From contig MCFH01000045.1 of the NCBI GenBank assembly GCA_002104945.1, positions 62,001 through 126,000 on the forward strand: DNA of 64,000 nucleotides, read 5' to 3'. The notes beneath the pieces are model-generated. The model was not told where the DNA came from. It saw only the letters and a program-made list of their open reading frames with translations, and did no database searches. The DNA comes from Piromyces finnis (lineage: Eukaryota > Neocallimastigomycota > Neocallimastigomycetes > Neocallimastigales > Neocallimastigaceae). The translations under genes were made by a program, and so were the position numbers. Each line of letters starts with the position of its first letter. Positions within the stretch are counted from its first letter, which is position 1. Positions 1-19,319 of this stretch are shown here, one piece after another.

Positions 1-791
1 TTACATTGATATTTATTGTTGCTGTTCTATAATAACAATTATATATATTATCTCTAAAAAAAAACCTTCATCTATACTTTTACATATACTTTTTTTTTTT
101 TTTTTACAAACTATAGTACTAAATAATACTAAATAAATAGGCTTCATTAGAAATATTATCTAATACAAAGTATTTACCTAAATCTTTAGCACTAAATACA
201 CCCCAAACAGATATAAATAAAATATTAATATGCAATATTTATATTTAATATCGAAATAATAATTATAATTGTTATGTAATTAACAAAAATTCGTTTTAAA
301 AATATAGATTATAATAATTATTTAAATATTATATTAATAATAGTTGTTATAAATAAAAAATTGTTTATAATACTACCTATTTATTTCCAATATTAATATT
401 ACTATTTTTTTGGTGACAACAGCATCAACAACAAATAATAACTATTAAAACACTAAATGATCTTGCTATAATACCTAATACTATAAATACTATACTTAAT
501 TCATCACTGTCAGAAGATGCATGATACATATCAGAATATATTTCACAAATCACAATTTATAAATAAATAATCCGTCTGTAGCCTTTTTACATCTCTCACC
601 GTTCAATCGCAGCATTTATACCTTTCCACTTTTTTTTTTTTTTTTCGTAAAAATATAATGAGTTTTACATCTAAAAAATGATAAATAAGCTTCATCTAGA
701 ATATTAGTTGACCCAGTACAAGTATAACTAAATTGAAAAAGTAATTACAAAATTTATATACTCTTTGGTTCTTATATATTCATTACGAAAA

Positions 792-823
<32 letters not shown>

Positions 824-1356
824 TTTTGTATTTAGAATAGGCATAAAATATTCTAAAATCTAATGAGGAAAAGATGGTTCACCATTTCCGCTATATGGAT
901 AGATATGAAAATAGTCAGGAATAATGGATTACTTTGATACTCCCTGAGTTGTTTATTTCTAGTAATAAGCAACTCAACAACCTCAATACGAATCATTCAA
1001 ATAATTCTTAAATTTAAGTGAACTCTATTGAAATTATTAAATAACAAATGATTTATTTGATAAAAAGTGTATCAGAAGACTTTTCTCCCAGGCTACTATT
1101 TTTCCATTAATGTTCTCTAATACATTCTATAAAGTTTATAAAAAAAACTTCGGATTAAAAATTTTAAAAAATTAGGATTATTTCCATAAAGCATCATTAT
1201 TACTATATAACATTCATTAATAAAAATAATAAAAATAACCATCCCATTTATTTTTTTTTTTTTTTAACAATTATAACTATTAAAAATATTAATAAAATAT
1301 AATCAAAAATTTAAAAGTCTTTTATATATGTTTTTTTTTGTATTGTTTGATTGTAA

Positions 1357-1393
<37 letters not shown>

Positions 1394-1607
1394 TTTAAAA
1401 AAAAAAAAAAAAAGTCATTAACATTGAAATATTTATTGTATATGTAACATATTATGATATATATAAAATTAATATAAATATTTTTTTTTTGTGTATTTTT
1501 TTTTTTTTTAAATTTTTTTTTTATTATTTTAATTTTTGTGCATTAGACATTCACTCTTTAAAAATTCAAAAGATAAAATTACCATCTTATGTTTTATTAT
1601 TATATAT
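1..1607. other. AT-rich intergenic region with possible decayed coding fragments
   Basis: No intact gene is visible. On the minus strand, short stretches read like protein but are broken by stops and frame changes. About 1125-1040 reads as an open segment containing GKIVAWEKSLL. About 940-860 contains PDYFHIYPYSGNGEPSFPH, which runs into a stop. About 545-425 ends in a hydrophobic segment followed by CC and a stop. They could be remnants of a membrane or surface protein gene, or exons of a diverged gene. I cannot name a family, and chance is possible. Long A/T runs (for example near 800-825) and an ATT run near 1365-1392 fill the rest. Confidence 0.25.
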
Positions 1608-2648
1608 TTAATGTTCTATCCATTCAATATGATCTTTAAAACCATTTCTTCTATTAAAAGTATTAAAAGTAGAGTTGTATGGAGTCAAACGTCTATAAAG
1701 TTGTTCAAATAATTTATAACAATATAAATAGTCTGGTTCTTCCATGAAACCTAAATTTCTGGTATAGTCTAAGAACTTGGCAAACTCACTCGGTAAATTA
1801 CCACAAATTTCATACATTGTTGCTTCTCTTTTTCTAATTCTAATTTTTGCCCAACCTTCTCTTGAAGATGATGCTTTAATACCCATCCAAGGCAATGAAG
1901 CTTTGGCTAAGTCTATAAGAACATAAGCTAAAGATTCTAAATCATCTCTACGAGTGTGATCATAACCTTCGTGAACATTTACACTTGCATATCTAGCAGT
2001 TCCAACACGTGAACGACTCTTCATTGGTTTTCTAAATGGAATATGTCTTTTTGTTACTGGATCACGATAAAATGATGAAAGACCAAAATCTACAACATAA
2101 ATAGTTTGATCTTTTGGATTATTTACATTACCAACACAAAACTGATCTGGTTTTACATCACGAAAAACAATACCTTTGGAATGTATAAACTGAAAACGAT
2201 TAATAAGTTCCATTCCACAATATGCAACTGCTCTTAATGAAAGTTTTCCTGTAGGTGAAGAATTTTGAATTTCTCTAAGAGATGGACCTAATTGTTCCAT
2301 CACAAGAATATTCCAATTACCTTCAACACCCATATGAAAAACTTTTGGTATTCCAACTGGTCTTTCCATATTTTGATTCTTTATTTTATCATAGTTTCGA
2401 TGATAATACCTCATATCCATTGAATTATTACTATTACCATATTTAGTAATCATATTATTACATACAGGTTGGAATAAGCAAGAATACATATCTCTTTCGT
2501 GTTCTAACTGTGGATAATCGATTGTTGCTGGTTCACGCTTAACTGCAACTTTAGTATTTGTGCGAATATTTAATGCAGAAAAAACTTGACCGAAAGTACC
2601 TTCGGAAAGTTTTTCAATTACCTCCCACTGACCTGCTAATATTACCAT
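1608..2648 (-). CDS. casein kinase 1-family serine/threonine protein kinase
   Basis: This single-exon gene encodes 346 residues, nearly all of them kinase domain. Visible motifs are the glycine loop (EGTFGQVF), the ATP-anchoring lysine in VAVKRE, the catalytic loop FRDVKPDQF, DFGLSSF, and the CK1 hallmark HIPFR followed by GTARYAS (CK1: HIPYR, GTARYASIN). RRDDLESLAY, SLPWMGIKA and the EEPDYLY segment near the C terminus also match CK1. FRD in place of HRD resembles the YRD of the CK1-gamma/Yck group. The loop asparagine that normally follows KPD (KPDN) is Gln here, which is unusual for an active kinase. An insertion of about 35 polar residues lies between the C-helix region and strand 4. No long tail or terminal Cys lipidation signal is present, so membrane anchoring as in Yck1/2 is not supported. 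The start ATG fits just before the glycine loop. CK1 family is confident; substrate and cellular role cannot be told. Confidence 0.92.
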   Translation of the reverse strand: MVILAGQWEVIEKLSEGTFGQVFSALNIRTNTKVAVKREPATIDYPQLEHERDMYSCLFQPVCNNMITKYGNSNNSMDMRYYHRNYDKIKNQNMERPVGIPKVFHMGVEGNWNILVMEQLGPSLREIQNSSPTGKLSLRAVAYCGMELINRFQFIHSKGIVFRDVKPDQFCVGNVNNPKDQTIYVVDFGLSSFYRDPVTKRHIPFRKPMKSRSRVGTARYASVNVHEGYDHTRRDDLESLAYVLIDLAKASLPWMGIKASSSREGWAKIRIRKREATMYEICGNLPSEFAKFLDYTRNLGFMEEPDYLYCYKLFEQLYRRLTPYNSTFNTFNRRNGFKDHIEWIEH

Positions 2649-5600
2649 ATTGATATTTAACTTTTATATTATGTTATAACTGCTTTTAAAGATTTTTCAA
2701 TAAAATTTATTAAATAATTCAGATATTATAATAGATACTTTTTTTTTTATATTATTTAATTCCTTTATGAAAACTCCTTATACGTATAAAATGTTTTGAA
2801 GAAAAAACGGTTACTTTATTTCTTTTATCAATAGACTTTCGAAATAATAAAATGAATTTGTATTGTATGATATTTTTAAAAAAAAACTTTGAAATTTAAA
2901 CTTTTCGATAATAATGAAAAATTCACTTTCCTTTTTTTATTTTTTTTTAGTTTAATTAAATTATTGCTTTGATTGTATATTTGTAATTTATAATTATAAT
3001 TATTTACTTTGATTTGTTTTTCTCTTTATTTTTTTTTTATATTTTATTTGGAAAAATAAATGAAAACTATTTTTGTATATTAAAAAGTTATATAATTCTT
3101 CTATATTTTAATTTTTGAATGTATTTTTTCTTTTTAATATCTCTGTAAATAAGATTTTATGATACGATCTAATTATTGTACAATAAGCGTCAGTTCTTTA
3201 CTTTTTAATTGATAATTAGTATAGTAGCAATATTTTTGGTATAAAGTAATAATCTTTTATTAATGATTTTTTACTTTAAGATCGTAATTGCTTCCTTTAT
3301 TCGCTTTAATAGTAATTCGTTATGGATATATTTTCTTTCTTACTTTAATTTTAAGTTAAAAAAAATTAATAATAATCTGCTTTGTATAACAATACTATTA
3401 CTAATACTTTTTTTCTTAAAACAGATAAAAAGAATTGCTTATTAATATTCTTTTCGTCTTTTATTATTAAGAAGATAAATACTATTATTTATTGTTTTTT
3501 GTTTTTGTATTTGTTTTTGTTTTATTTATTCATTTAGTACTTTTTTATTCGATAAACCTTTTTTGTTTTTGCTTTTATTTTTTTTTTTTAGATTTTAATA
3601 GAATAGCTTTTAAAGTATTTCTAGAACTTTGAAACTTGTATTTATTCAAGAATTTTTCTTCAATACGAAAATATTATATTTTGGTAACTTTTTAAATGAA
3701 AATATTCATTATAATTATGTCAAAATACGATATTGAAATTCTTAAATTTACTTTTCTTTATTATATTTTGTTACCTTTTTTTTTTTTAAGTTTTTTATTT
3801 TCACTATATTAAAAACAAAATTTTTAAAAAAAAAAAAAGTTTGGATACTTATTAATTAAAATATATATTATAAATATTATAATTCAATAAACTGAAAAGG
3901 TAATATTAATATTTTAATGATAAAAAAAAATAAGAATAAACTATAACTATTTGTAATATATATATTATTTTAAAATTAAACTATTGGTATTTTATGATAA
4001 AATAAATAACTAAATGCTAATAAAGAAAAAATGTTCTATTATTAAAATAAAAAAATATATATTTTAATTAAAATATAAACCTATTGTTTCAGAATTTTCT
4101 TCGTCCTGAAATATATAAAAGATATACTAAAACTAAATAAAAAGTTGACTTTTAATCAATTTTTTATGTATAAATTATATTATACATAAATATAATTGAA
4201 TAAAATATAAAATAAAATTTCTATTACTAAAAAAAAGAAAATTTTATTTTTTATTCTTTTTATAATATTTTAATGCATTTATTTTTTTTTTAATTTATTT
4301 TGTTTTTCTTTTGAAAGGGAATTTTATTATAAATCAAAATGCTATTTTCTTTAAAATTATTTAATCTCAATATTCTTTTAACTTTTAAAGCATTTCATAT
4401 CAATGGGATATCATCTAAACTTTTAATATATTTATTAAACTATAGTGGTAACGTTATTATGAATCTTTAGTTTATGTTTAAATCTATAATGAATGTATTT
4501 TTGAAGAATGTTTTAAAAAAAATTTTTACAAATATTTACAAAACATGTAATAGTTAAAAAATTATTACTATAGTAAAAACAAAAAAAAAAACAAATTCTT
4601 TTTATTTTTTTTTTAACGGAAATAACTTATTTATTTAAATCAAGGGTGAAAGTGGAGTACTATTATATTATGTTTGTGAAATTTTGAATTTTTTATGAAA
4701 ATTAACAATATAAAAAATTAAAATAAAAAAGTCTTTATTTTTAATTCTTTTTTAAGCATTAAATAATGATAGATTTATGAATTAATATACTATTTTTAAA
4801 AAAACGTTTAATATTGAATATTAATATATAATTAATATTAATTTACTATTTTTTTATTAATACTATATTTTTTTTGGTTCTTTTTTTTATTTTGTATATA
4901 AATGAAAGAAAAAAAATGAATTAAAATATGATATTAAAACTGATAATAATATGCTATTTTTTTTTTTTAATTCTTTTTTTTTTTTTTTTGTTATTGCTGT
5001 TTTTATTTTTATTATTGGAATACTATTATTATTTTTTGTTTTATTGTTAATTTTTTATATGGATTAATTTAAAAAAATGGCGTTATTTTCATTTACTACG
5101 TAAAAAATAAAAAAAAATTAAACTAATTTGTTTTTTCTTTTTTACTTTTGTTTTAATTTTTTAAAACGATAACAAAAAGATATTTTTGGAGTTATTTATA
5201 TTAATCTTTAAACAAAATTTTTAATGCTTTTTCCATATTTAATATATGACACCATAATCATTATTTATTTAATTTTAATATATGATAAATAAATAGAGTT
5301 TTAAATTTTAACATTATTATTATATATCATTATATATTATGAATAAATTTATAATATATGAATATTCTTTTGATTTTATTTAATACTGGAATTTAAGTCA
5401 AAATTCTAGTAAATTGAAAAAAAAATAAAAACCAATAATAATATAATTATAATATAAATTCAATTTATTGCATTTGTATTTATAATTGAATAATATATAA
5501 AGTGATTAAACAATATATTGGAATATACTAATAATAAATGTTAAGTATATTTAATTCCAATGATGTGGAATATAATTATATTTCAAAATTTTTAAAAAAA

Positions 5601-6057
5601 TAATCAACAAGGTTTTAATTTTATTACATATAAAAGTATATAGAACATATATTAAAATATACTTTAATTTTATATGTTTATATATTAAAATAGTACTAGC
5701 AATATATTAAGTAAAACTATAAAATAAAATTTATATTGCGTAGTATTAAATCATTTTTTAAAAAAATAGAATTATTATAATATATGATAATTATAAAATT
5801 ATAGTTTATTGTGGTATATTCTTAATATATTTTAATATATATTATATTTAAATTTTAATTTTTTCCATTTTAATTGTAAATGTGTATAATGTGATTTTTT
5901 ACCTGATGATGTAATTTTTAGTATCGCAAAATATAACAAATTAAAATTTAGCAATTATAATATATGATGATAATATATTATTATATATGCAAATTTAATT
6001 TCATAGAAAAAAAAGAAGGAATTAGTTTTAATTATTTTATTAATTATATAAAATTAC
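2649..6057. other. AT-rich intergenic region, no gene seen
   Basis: This stretch is dominated by homopolymeric A and T runs and short AT repeats. A 60-codon open frame at 3263-3445 is hydrophobic and AT-driven, with no recognisable domain, and is treated as chance. The promoter of the kinase gene on the minus strand should lie just above 2648, but no defined element can be picked out. Confidence 0.6.
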
Positions 6058-8219
<2,162 letters not shown>

Positions 8220-10104
8220 ATAGGTTATTAATTATCTCTTTGGAATGAAGATGAATCCATTAAGAATGATAATGATATATAATTAAATACATTTCACATA
8301 TAATATTATTTGACGGCGGTTGGTATTTAATTTTTAGATTTTTTTTATTTGTTTTAAAATAAAACTGGAAATTCATTTGTATTGATAAAATATTATATAA
8401 AAATATTTTACCTTTTTTGTAATTATTATTTTTTTTAAAAAATGAATAAAGCAATTTTACATAAAGGTTTTTTCTTTTTATTTAATAAAGGAGTAAAGCT
8501 ATTTTATGTTTTACTTTTATATTTATATAATTCATTACTATTATAAAAGATTATCTAAAACAGGATAATTCAATCTTATTTCCTTATTTGCATTTTAATC
8601 TAATCTTTTTAATTAACAGCTGGAAAAAACTATTATAAAATTATGAAATTTATAAAATTAACTTATAAATAATTAATAAAATAAGCGAAACTTTTTTTTA
8701 ATAAATTATGATATAGATATAGTTTATAAAAGCATTTTTTTTAAAGAAAAAAATCTTATTGTTTAAAATTTCAATGAACGAACAATATTTATAAAAAAAG
8801 AATAACTATTAAAAAAATATAATTTCATTATTCATTATTAATGATTTTTTAGATAATAATTGATAAGTATAACTTTTTTTATTTTTTTTTAAAAAAATTT
8901 TTTGTATATTAATTATATATAATGAATATTTTGAGATGATATTTAAACCTAAAAAAAAATACAAATATAATAACATATATATATATTTCTAATTTTTTCT
9001 ATTGATACAATAATTCTAAAGTTTTAAAGAAATATTTTTTTAGTATATATATTTTCTATTATTTAATTATACTATATTTTATCATATGTATTATTTAAAT
9101 TCAAATACATAACTTTGTTCATATTAATATTCATAAAAACTTTTTTTTTTTAAAAAAAAAAGTATAAAAGATTTAGTTATGGTGAAAAAATCTTTTAGAG
9201 GGAATTTTTTTTTTCTTATATTAAATGAAACTTTAAAATTTTTTAAATTTAATATTTTCAAAATTAGTTTTATTTATTTATTAATTATAGTGAAATCTAA
9301 CTTTTTATTATTATGAATGAAAAAATGAATAATATAATCTATATTTTTATGATTTTATATTAAAAAAAAAGAAGGTTATCTCTTTTTTTTTTTTTTAATA
9401 ACGTGTAATAATATTAATTCGGTAATGCCAACCATATTATTACTTTATATGTATTTAAAAAAATAATAATTTTATAATAAAATAAGATTTTATATATATT
9501 ATTATTTTTTTTATTATTACTACTTTAACTGACGAAAGATAGAGTTGTATTATTAATATAATTTAGAATTTTATAGATTTTTAATTTATTAGATAATACA
9601 ACAAGAAATGAATCACTGTAATAAAATGGTAAAAAGAATTTTGTTTTTCATATTAAAATATAGAATTTCTTGTTATATAAAGTATTATATTATTCTAGGT
9701 TATTATAATTATTAATTATTAATTTTATTTTTTTTATATGTTAATTATAAATAATATTAATAATGTTTGTATAATAAACTATAAAATTATAATTGGTAAT
9801 TTGTAATATTAGTAATGATAAATAGATTTATCTTTTTTTTTTTCATATGATATTAATGAATTAGATATTATTTGTCTTTTTTTTTTTTTTGTGTGTGTTT
9901 TTTTAATTGTCATTGATTCTATTGATTTAAACTTTGAAAACTTTCTTTTATCAAATAAAAATCTAGACTTTTATAAAAAAAAAATTAAAATTTAATAACC
10001 AAAACAGTTTAAAATTTTTAATTATAAAACTATTTTATTTTAAATTTTATTTATAAATAAATAAAAATAATGTAATAATTGTTATTGAAAAGTTTAATAA
10101 AACG
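8220..10104. other. AT-rich intergenic region, no gene seen
   Basis: It consists of homopolymers, AT dinucleotide runs and low-complexity DNA up to the left target-site duplication of the SINE. The minus-strand open frame at 8260-8454 is Lys/Asn/Tyr-rich, has no domain signature, and is treated as chance. Confidence 0.55.
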
Positions 10105-10117
10105 TTCAGTAGTTTAA
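10105..10117. repeat. target-site duplication, left copy (SINE)
   Basis: The 13-mer TTCAGTAGTTTAA recurs exactly at 10686-10698, directly after the poly(A) tail of the SINE. Exact flanking copies of this size are the mark of LINE-driven, target-primed insertion. Confidence 0.9.
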
Positions 10118-10651
10118 GTCGTTCCAGTTTTTATCCTGGTTGTTAAGGCGTTTCCTTAGCATACATAAGGCTTCTGGTTCGACCCCGCAGATGTCAGTGC
10201 CTGTGGATTTTCCCACTGGGTTTGCCATGGGTTGGGTTATGATATTCAGGTAAGTATAAATGAACTTTCTAATTTACTACTATGATAATAACACTCGTCT
10301 AGCCGGCCTGAGAGGGTCTAGTGTACATGGTACATTCCAAATTAGAACTTAATAAGTGGTGACTTAGGCTATGCCAAAAAAACACATAATATTCCTTAAT
10401 CAATTTAAGTGTAAACATTAGGGGGCGGTTGACACGTGATCAAATTGACTATAAGAGGCTTAGCATTGTAGTTGTGAAATATCGTACAACGACATGCATC
10501 TAATGTACATGGATTAAGTGAGCGTCGAAGCTGAAGAAACAGTATGACAGACCAGGAGGGTCACAACCACCTAGCAATAGGAATGAGCCAACGTTTCTCT
10601 AAGAACCACCATTGGAGCTAACTCTGATCGATGGGAGAAATGCACTCGGAA

Positions 10652-10685
<34 letters not shown>
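10118..10685 (+). mobile_element. tRNA-derived SINE with poly(A) tail
   Basis: A 568-bp block of clearly higher GC sits in the gene desert. Its 5' part looks like a tRNA gene. An A-box-like stretch TGGTTGTTAAGGCG (about 10137-10150) is followed by a hairpin with a 5-bp stem and 7-nt loop, CCTTA..TAAGG (about 10155-10171). A near-perfect RNA polymerase III B box, GGTTCGACCCC, follows at about 10177-10187. The remaining body of about 460 bp has no open frame. The element ends in 31 A residues (10655-10685) and is flanked by an identical 13-bp duplication. SINEs do not encode transposition proteins and depend on a LINE in trans. The perfect flanks and long uninterrupted tail suggest a fairly recent insertion on the plus strand. 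No second copy was noticed in this window. Confidence 0.85.
10177..10187 (+). promoter_or_regulatory. RNA polymerase III B-box-like internal promoter of the SINE
   Basis: GGTTCGACCCC matches the tRNA B-box consensus (GGTTCRANNCC). Together with the upstream A-box-like motif it would form a type 2 Pol III promoter. Confidence 0.75.
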
Positions 10686-10687
<2 letters not shown>

Positions 10688-10698
10688 CAGTAGTTTAA
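10686..10698. repeat. target-site duplication, right copy (SINE)
   Basis: This is an exact copy of the 13-mer at 10105-10117, located immediately 3' of the poly(A) tail. Confidence 0.9.
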
Positions 10699-11061
10699 AG
10701 TCTTAGAATACAAAAAAAAAAAAATAAATAAATAAATAAATATTATAAATATATTAAGTTAAAAAGTATTAATTAATTATCCTTTACAAATTATTATTTA
10801 TAATATTTGTAATGATATAGATTTCATATAAATAAAATAAAACTTTAAAACTTTAAATGAAGTTTTATTTGAAATTAAATGATTTTTATTTATAAAAAAT
10901 ATATAAATAACGCCAAATTAATAAATATCTTTAAATGGACATATCACATCATGTAGTTTAGAACAAAAAAAAAATTATAAAATAGATATAAAACGTAACC
11001 CTTATAAAATCTTATTATATTCTAAAGTGGCAAAGTATAAACTAATAATATCATCATTATC

Positions 11062-16573
<5,512 letters not shown>

Positions 16574-17773
16574 ATGAAGTTCTCTACTGTTGCAGGTATT
16601 GTTTCTTTACTTATTGCTAGCACTCAAGCTATGCCAATTCCATGTTTCCCAGGTGAATTCGGTGGCGGTATGCCAGGTGGTGGTTTCGGTGGCGGTATGC
16701 CAAACTGGGGTGATATGGGTATGGGCAGTGGCGGTTGGCCAGGAGCTCCAGGTGGTGGTATGCCAAACTGGGGTGATATGGGCAGTGGCGGTTGGCCAGG
16801 AGCCCCAGGTGGTGGTATGCCAAACTGGGGTGATATGGGTAGTGGCAGCGGTGGTTTCCCAGGCGCTCCAGGAGGTGGTATGCCAAATTGGGGTGATATG
16901 GGTAGTGGCGGTTGGCCAGGAGCCCCAGGTGGTGATATTCCAGGAATTCCAGGAGGTGGTATACCAAACTGGGGTGATATGGGTAGTGGCGGTTGGCCAG
17001 GTGCTCCAGGTGGTGGTATGCCAAACTGGGGTGATATGGGTAGTGGCGGTTGGCCAGGAGCCCCAGGTGGTGATATTCCAAGCATTCCAAATATTCCAAG
17101 CATTCCAAATATTCCAAGCATTCCTAATATTCCAAGTATTCCAAACATTCCAACATCTCCACCAAGTAATGACAATGGTAATGGTAATGGTCATGATGAA
17201 GAATGTGGTCCAACTTCTCCAAATGGTCCATGTGCTCCACCAAGTAACGACAATGGAAATGGTAATGGTCATGATGAAGAATGTGGTCCAACTTCACCAA
17301 ACGGTCCATGTGAACCAGTTACTCCACCATCCCCACCAACTCCACCATCCCCACCAAGTAATGACAATGGTAATGGTAATGGTCATGATGAAGAATGTGG
17401 TCCAACTTCTCCAAATGGTCCATGTGCTCCACCAAGTAACGACAATGGTAATGGTAATGGTGGTGATGAAGAATGTGGTCCAACCTCACCAAACGGTCCA
17501 TGTGAACCAGTTACTCCACCAAGTAATGAAGATTGTGGTCCAACCTCACCAAACGGTCCATGTGAACCAACTGAAGTTGTTCCACCAACTCCAAATGATT
17601 GTGATCCATCTGATCCAGGATGCTGTGATCCATCTGATCCAAACTGTTGTGATCCATCTGACCCATCTAATCCAAATTGTGGTGACCCATCAGATGATGA
17701 AAATTCTGCTCAAGAAGTTGATGAAGATGGAAATGAAGGTGATGCCAATAACTCTTCTGATGTTGAATATTAA
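16574..17773 (+). CDS. secreted modular Gly/Pro/Cys repeat protein
   Basis: The 399-residue product begins with a classical signal peptide (about residues 1-19, MKFSTVAGIVSLLIASTQA) and has no later membrane segment, so it should be exported. The mature part is built of three repeat zones. First come six copies of a unit containing PNWGDMGSGGWPGAP separated by GGG linkers, with IPGIPGG variants. Next is a run of IPS/IPN dipeptide-like steps. Last are four long units, each NDNGNGNG + acidic + CGPTSPNGPC, plus a shorter fifth. The tail has three CDPSDP-type Cys pairs and an acidic end. Cysteines come in pairs, so intra-unit disulfides are plausible. The DNA is far richer in GC than its surroundings. 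Several other long frames cross the same DNA, but only this one has a signal peptide and regular periodicity. Cell wall, adhesin or matrix roles are guesses; no catalytic, dockerin or carbohydrate-binding domain is recognised. Confidence 0.88.
   Translation: MKFSTVAGIVSLLIASTQAMPIPCFPGEFGGGMPGGGFGGGMPNWGDMGMGSGGWPGAPGGGMPNWGDMGSGGWPGAPGGGMPNWGDMGSGSGGFPGAPGGGMPNWGDMGSGGWPGAPGGDIPGIPGGGIPNWGDMGSGGWPGAPGGGMPNWGDMGSGGWPGAPGGDIPSIPNIPSIPNIPSIPNIPSIPNIPTSPPSNDNGNGNGHDEECGPTSPNGPCAPPSNDNGNGNGHDEECGPTSPNGPCEPVTPPSPPTPPSPPSNDNGNGNGHDEECGPTSPNGPCAPPSNDNGNGNGGDEECGPTSPNGPCEPVTPPSNEDCGPTSPNGPCEPTEVVPPTPNDCDPSDPGCCDPSDPNCCDPSDPSNPNCGDPSDDENSAQEVDEDGNEGDANNSSDVEY
16706..17072 (+). repeat. in-frame tandem repeats encoding PNWGDMG units
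   Basis: Six tandem units of about 48-75 bp share nearly identical codons (CCAAACTGGGGTGATATGGG). This implies recent expansion by unequal exchange or slippage rather than old divergence. Confidence 0.85.
17158..17573 (+). repeat. in-frame tandem repeats encoding NDNGNGNG-CGPTSPNGPC units
   Basis: Four units of about 75 bp and a truncated fifth alternate between two sub-types (CAPPSND and CEPVTPPS joints). This pattern suggests duplication of a two-unit block. Confidence 0.82.
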
Positions 17774-18596
17774 GCTAAATAAATTTTGAAAAAATTAGAT
17801 TGAAAAACTGAATACTATTTTGTAATAAATGTAAAGAAAAAAATTCTTGATAAAACATTTTTTATTTTTTTAATTTATTAAATTCTTAATTTATAATAAA
17901 ATTATAATAATATATATTTAAAATCATTTTATTTTATATTATCATAAATAATTTTTGATATTAAAATTTTATAGATATTTAAAAATATTTAAATAAATTT
18001 TAATATAAAATTAAAAAATATGATAACTATATATATAAATTTTATAAATTTTATATGCATTAATATCGATTAATTTGTAAATTATAATTTTTTTTTCTTA
18101 TTTCATTCTTTGTAATATTAATAAAGATTAAATCATAAATTAATTAAAAAAAAATTAATATATTTGTGTTTACTTCTGTTTAAATCTATTTATGAAATAA
18201 AATGTCTATTTAAAAAAAGTAATGTGTTTTTATATAATTCTGTTTAATTCTATTCTATTTAGGTCTAAATAATGGTTAATGGATTTTCTGAATTAGGAGT
18301 AGAAATAATTTCTAATTTTCCATTTTTAATATTTTGGACAAGCCAAGCTTATCAGGAATCAAAACGGGTAACTAAAGTTATTTTATATATTTGATATTGA
18401 AGTATTTTTTATAATTAGAAACATAAATTACATTGAAAAATTATTATTTGGTAATACTGAAACTCACCCTTGGTAAATTGTTCCATTGCCTAATGCATAA
18501 TATATATATATATATATTATAATTATAATAGAAATAATAACTTTAGGAATATAAAAAACTTAATATCATTTAATTTGTAAATTTATTATAATACAA

Positions 18597-18634
<38 letters not shown>

Positions 18635-19287
18635 CATTTGTGTTAATTTCTTTTTTTTAATACCTATATCAACATTATGATGCTATAGAAAAAAACTTTC
18701 AATAAGCAAAGATTATTATAAATATATATTCAGTAAAATTTATTAATTTTCTAAATAACTAATAGAGGCATAAACAAAGACTTCTTATTACTATTATATT
18801 AAAAGAGAAAAAAGAAAAATTATTCAAAGTTTTCTCTATATAATCTATATCATTCATTGATTTTGTATTTTAATTAATATATATTATTTTATTTATAGGA
18901 CAACTATTAAATTAAAAAGGAGGATATAATAATATTCAATAATTTATCAAATAAAGCCATTAATGCTAATAAAGTGTGAATATTTAATAAAAATATCTTT
19001 ATATTATTTGTTATATTACAATTTAAATTAAGAATGGATGATTCACATAAAGTTCAAGTTTATTATCCTTTTTTTTTTCCTTTTCTTTTTTATATATTAA
19101 ACTATTAATAGCACAATCTAATTATTAACAAATAAAAAATACAATGTAATAAAAATTTTAAAGGCATATTCTATTGCTCATTTTTTCTTTTTCCTTTTTT
19201 TAAATATATATAATATAAATAAAAGATTTAAATATTATTTTAATTTTATTATATGTTTATTTAAAAAAAAATGATACACCAAAGTTC

Positions 19288-19319
<32 letters not shown>

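Noticed and set aside
3263-3445. 60-codon hydrophobic open frame
   Set aside because: Phe/Ile/Leu-biased product of AT-rich DNA, no homology cue, and no coding-style composition.
16590-17789. Second 399-codon frame and several minus-strand frames over the secreted protein
   Set aside because: They are shadows of the repeat array. Only the 16574 frame has a signal peptide, Kozak-like A-rich leader and regular modules.
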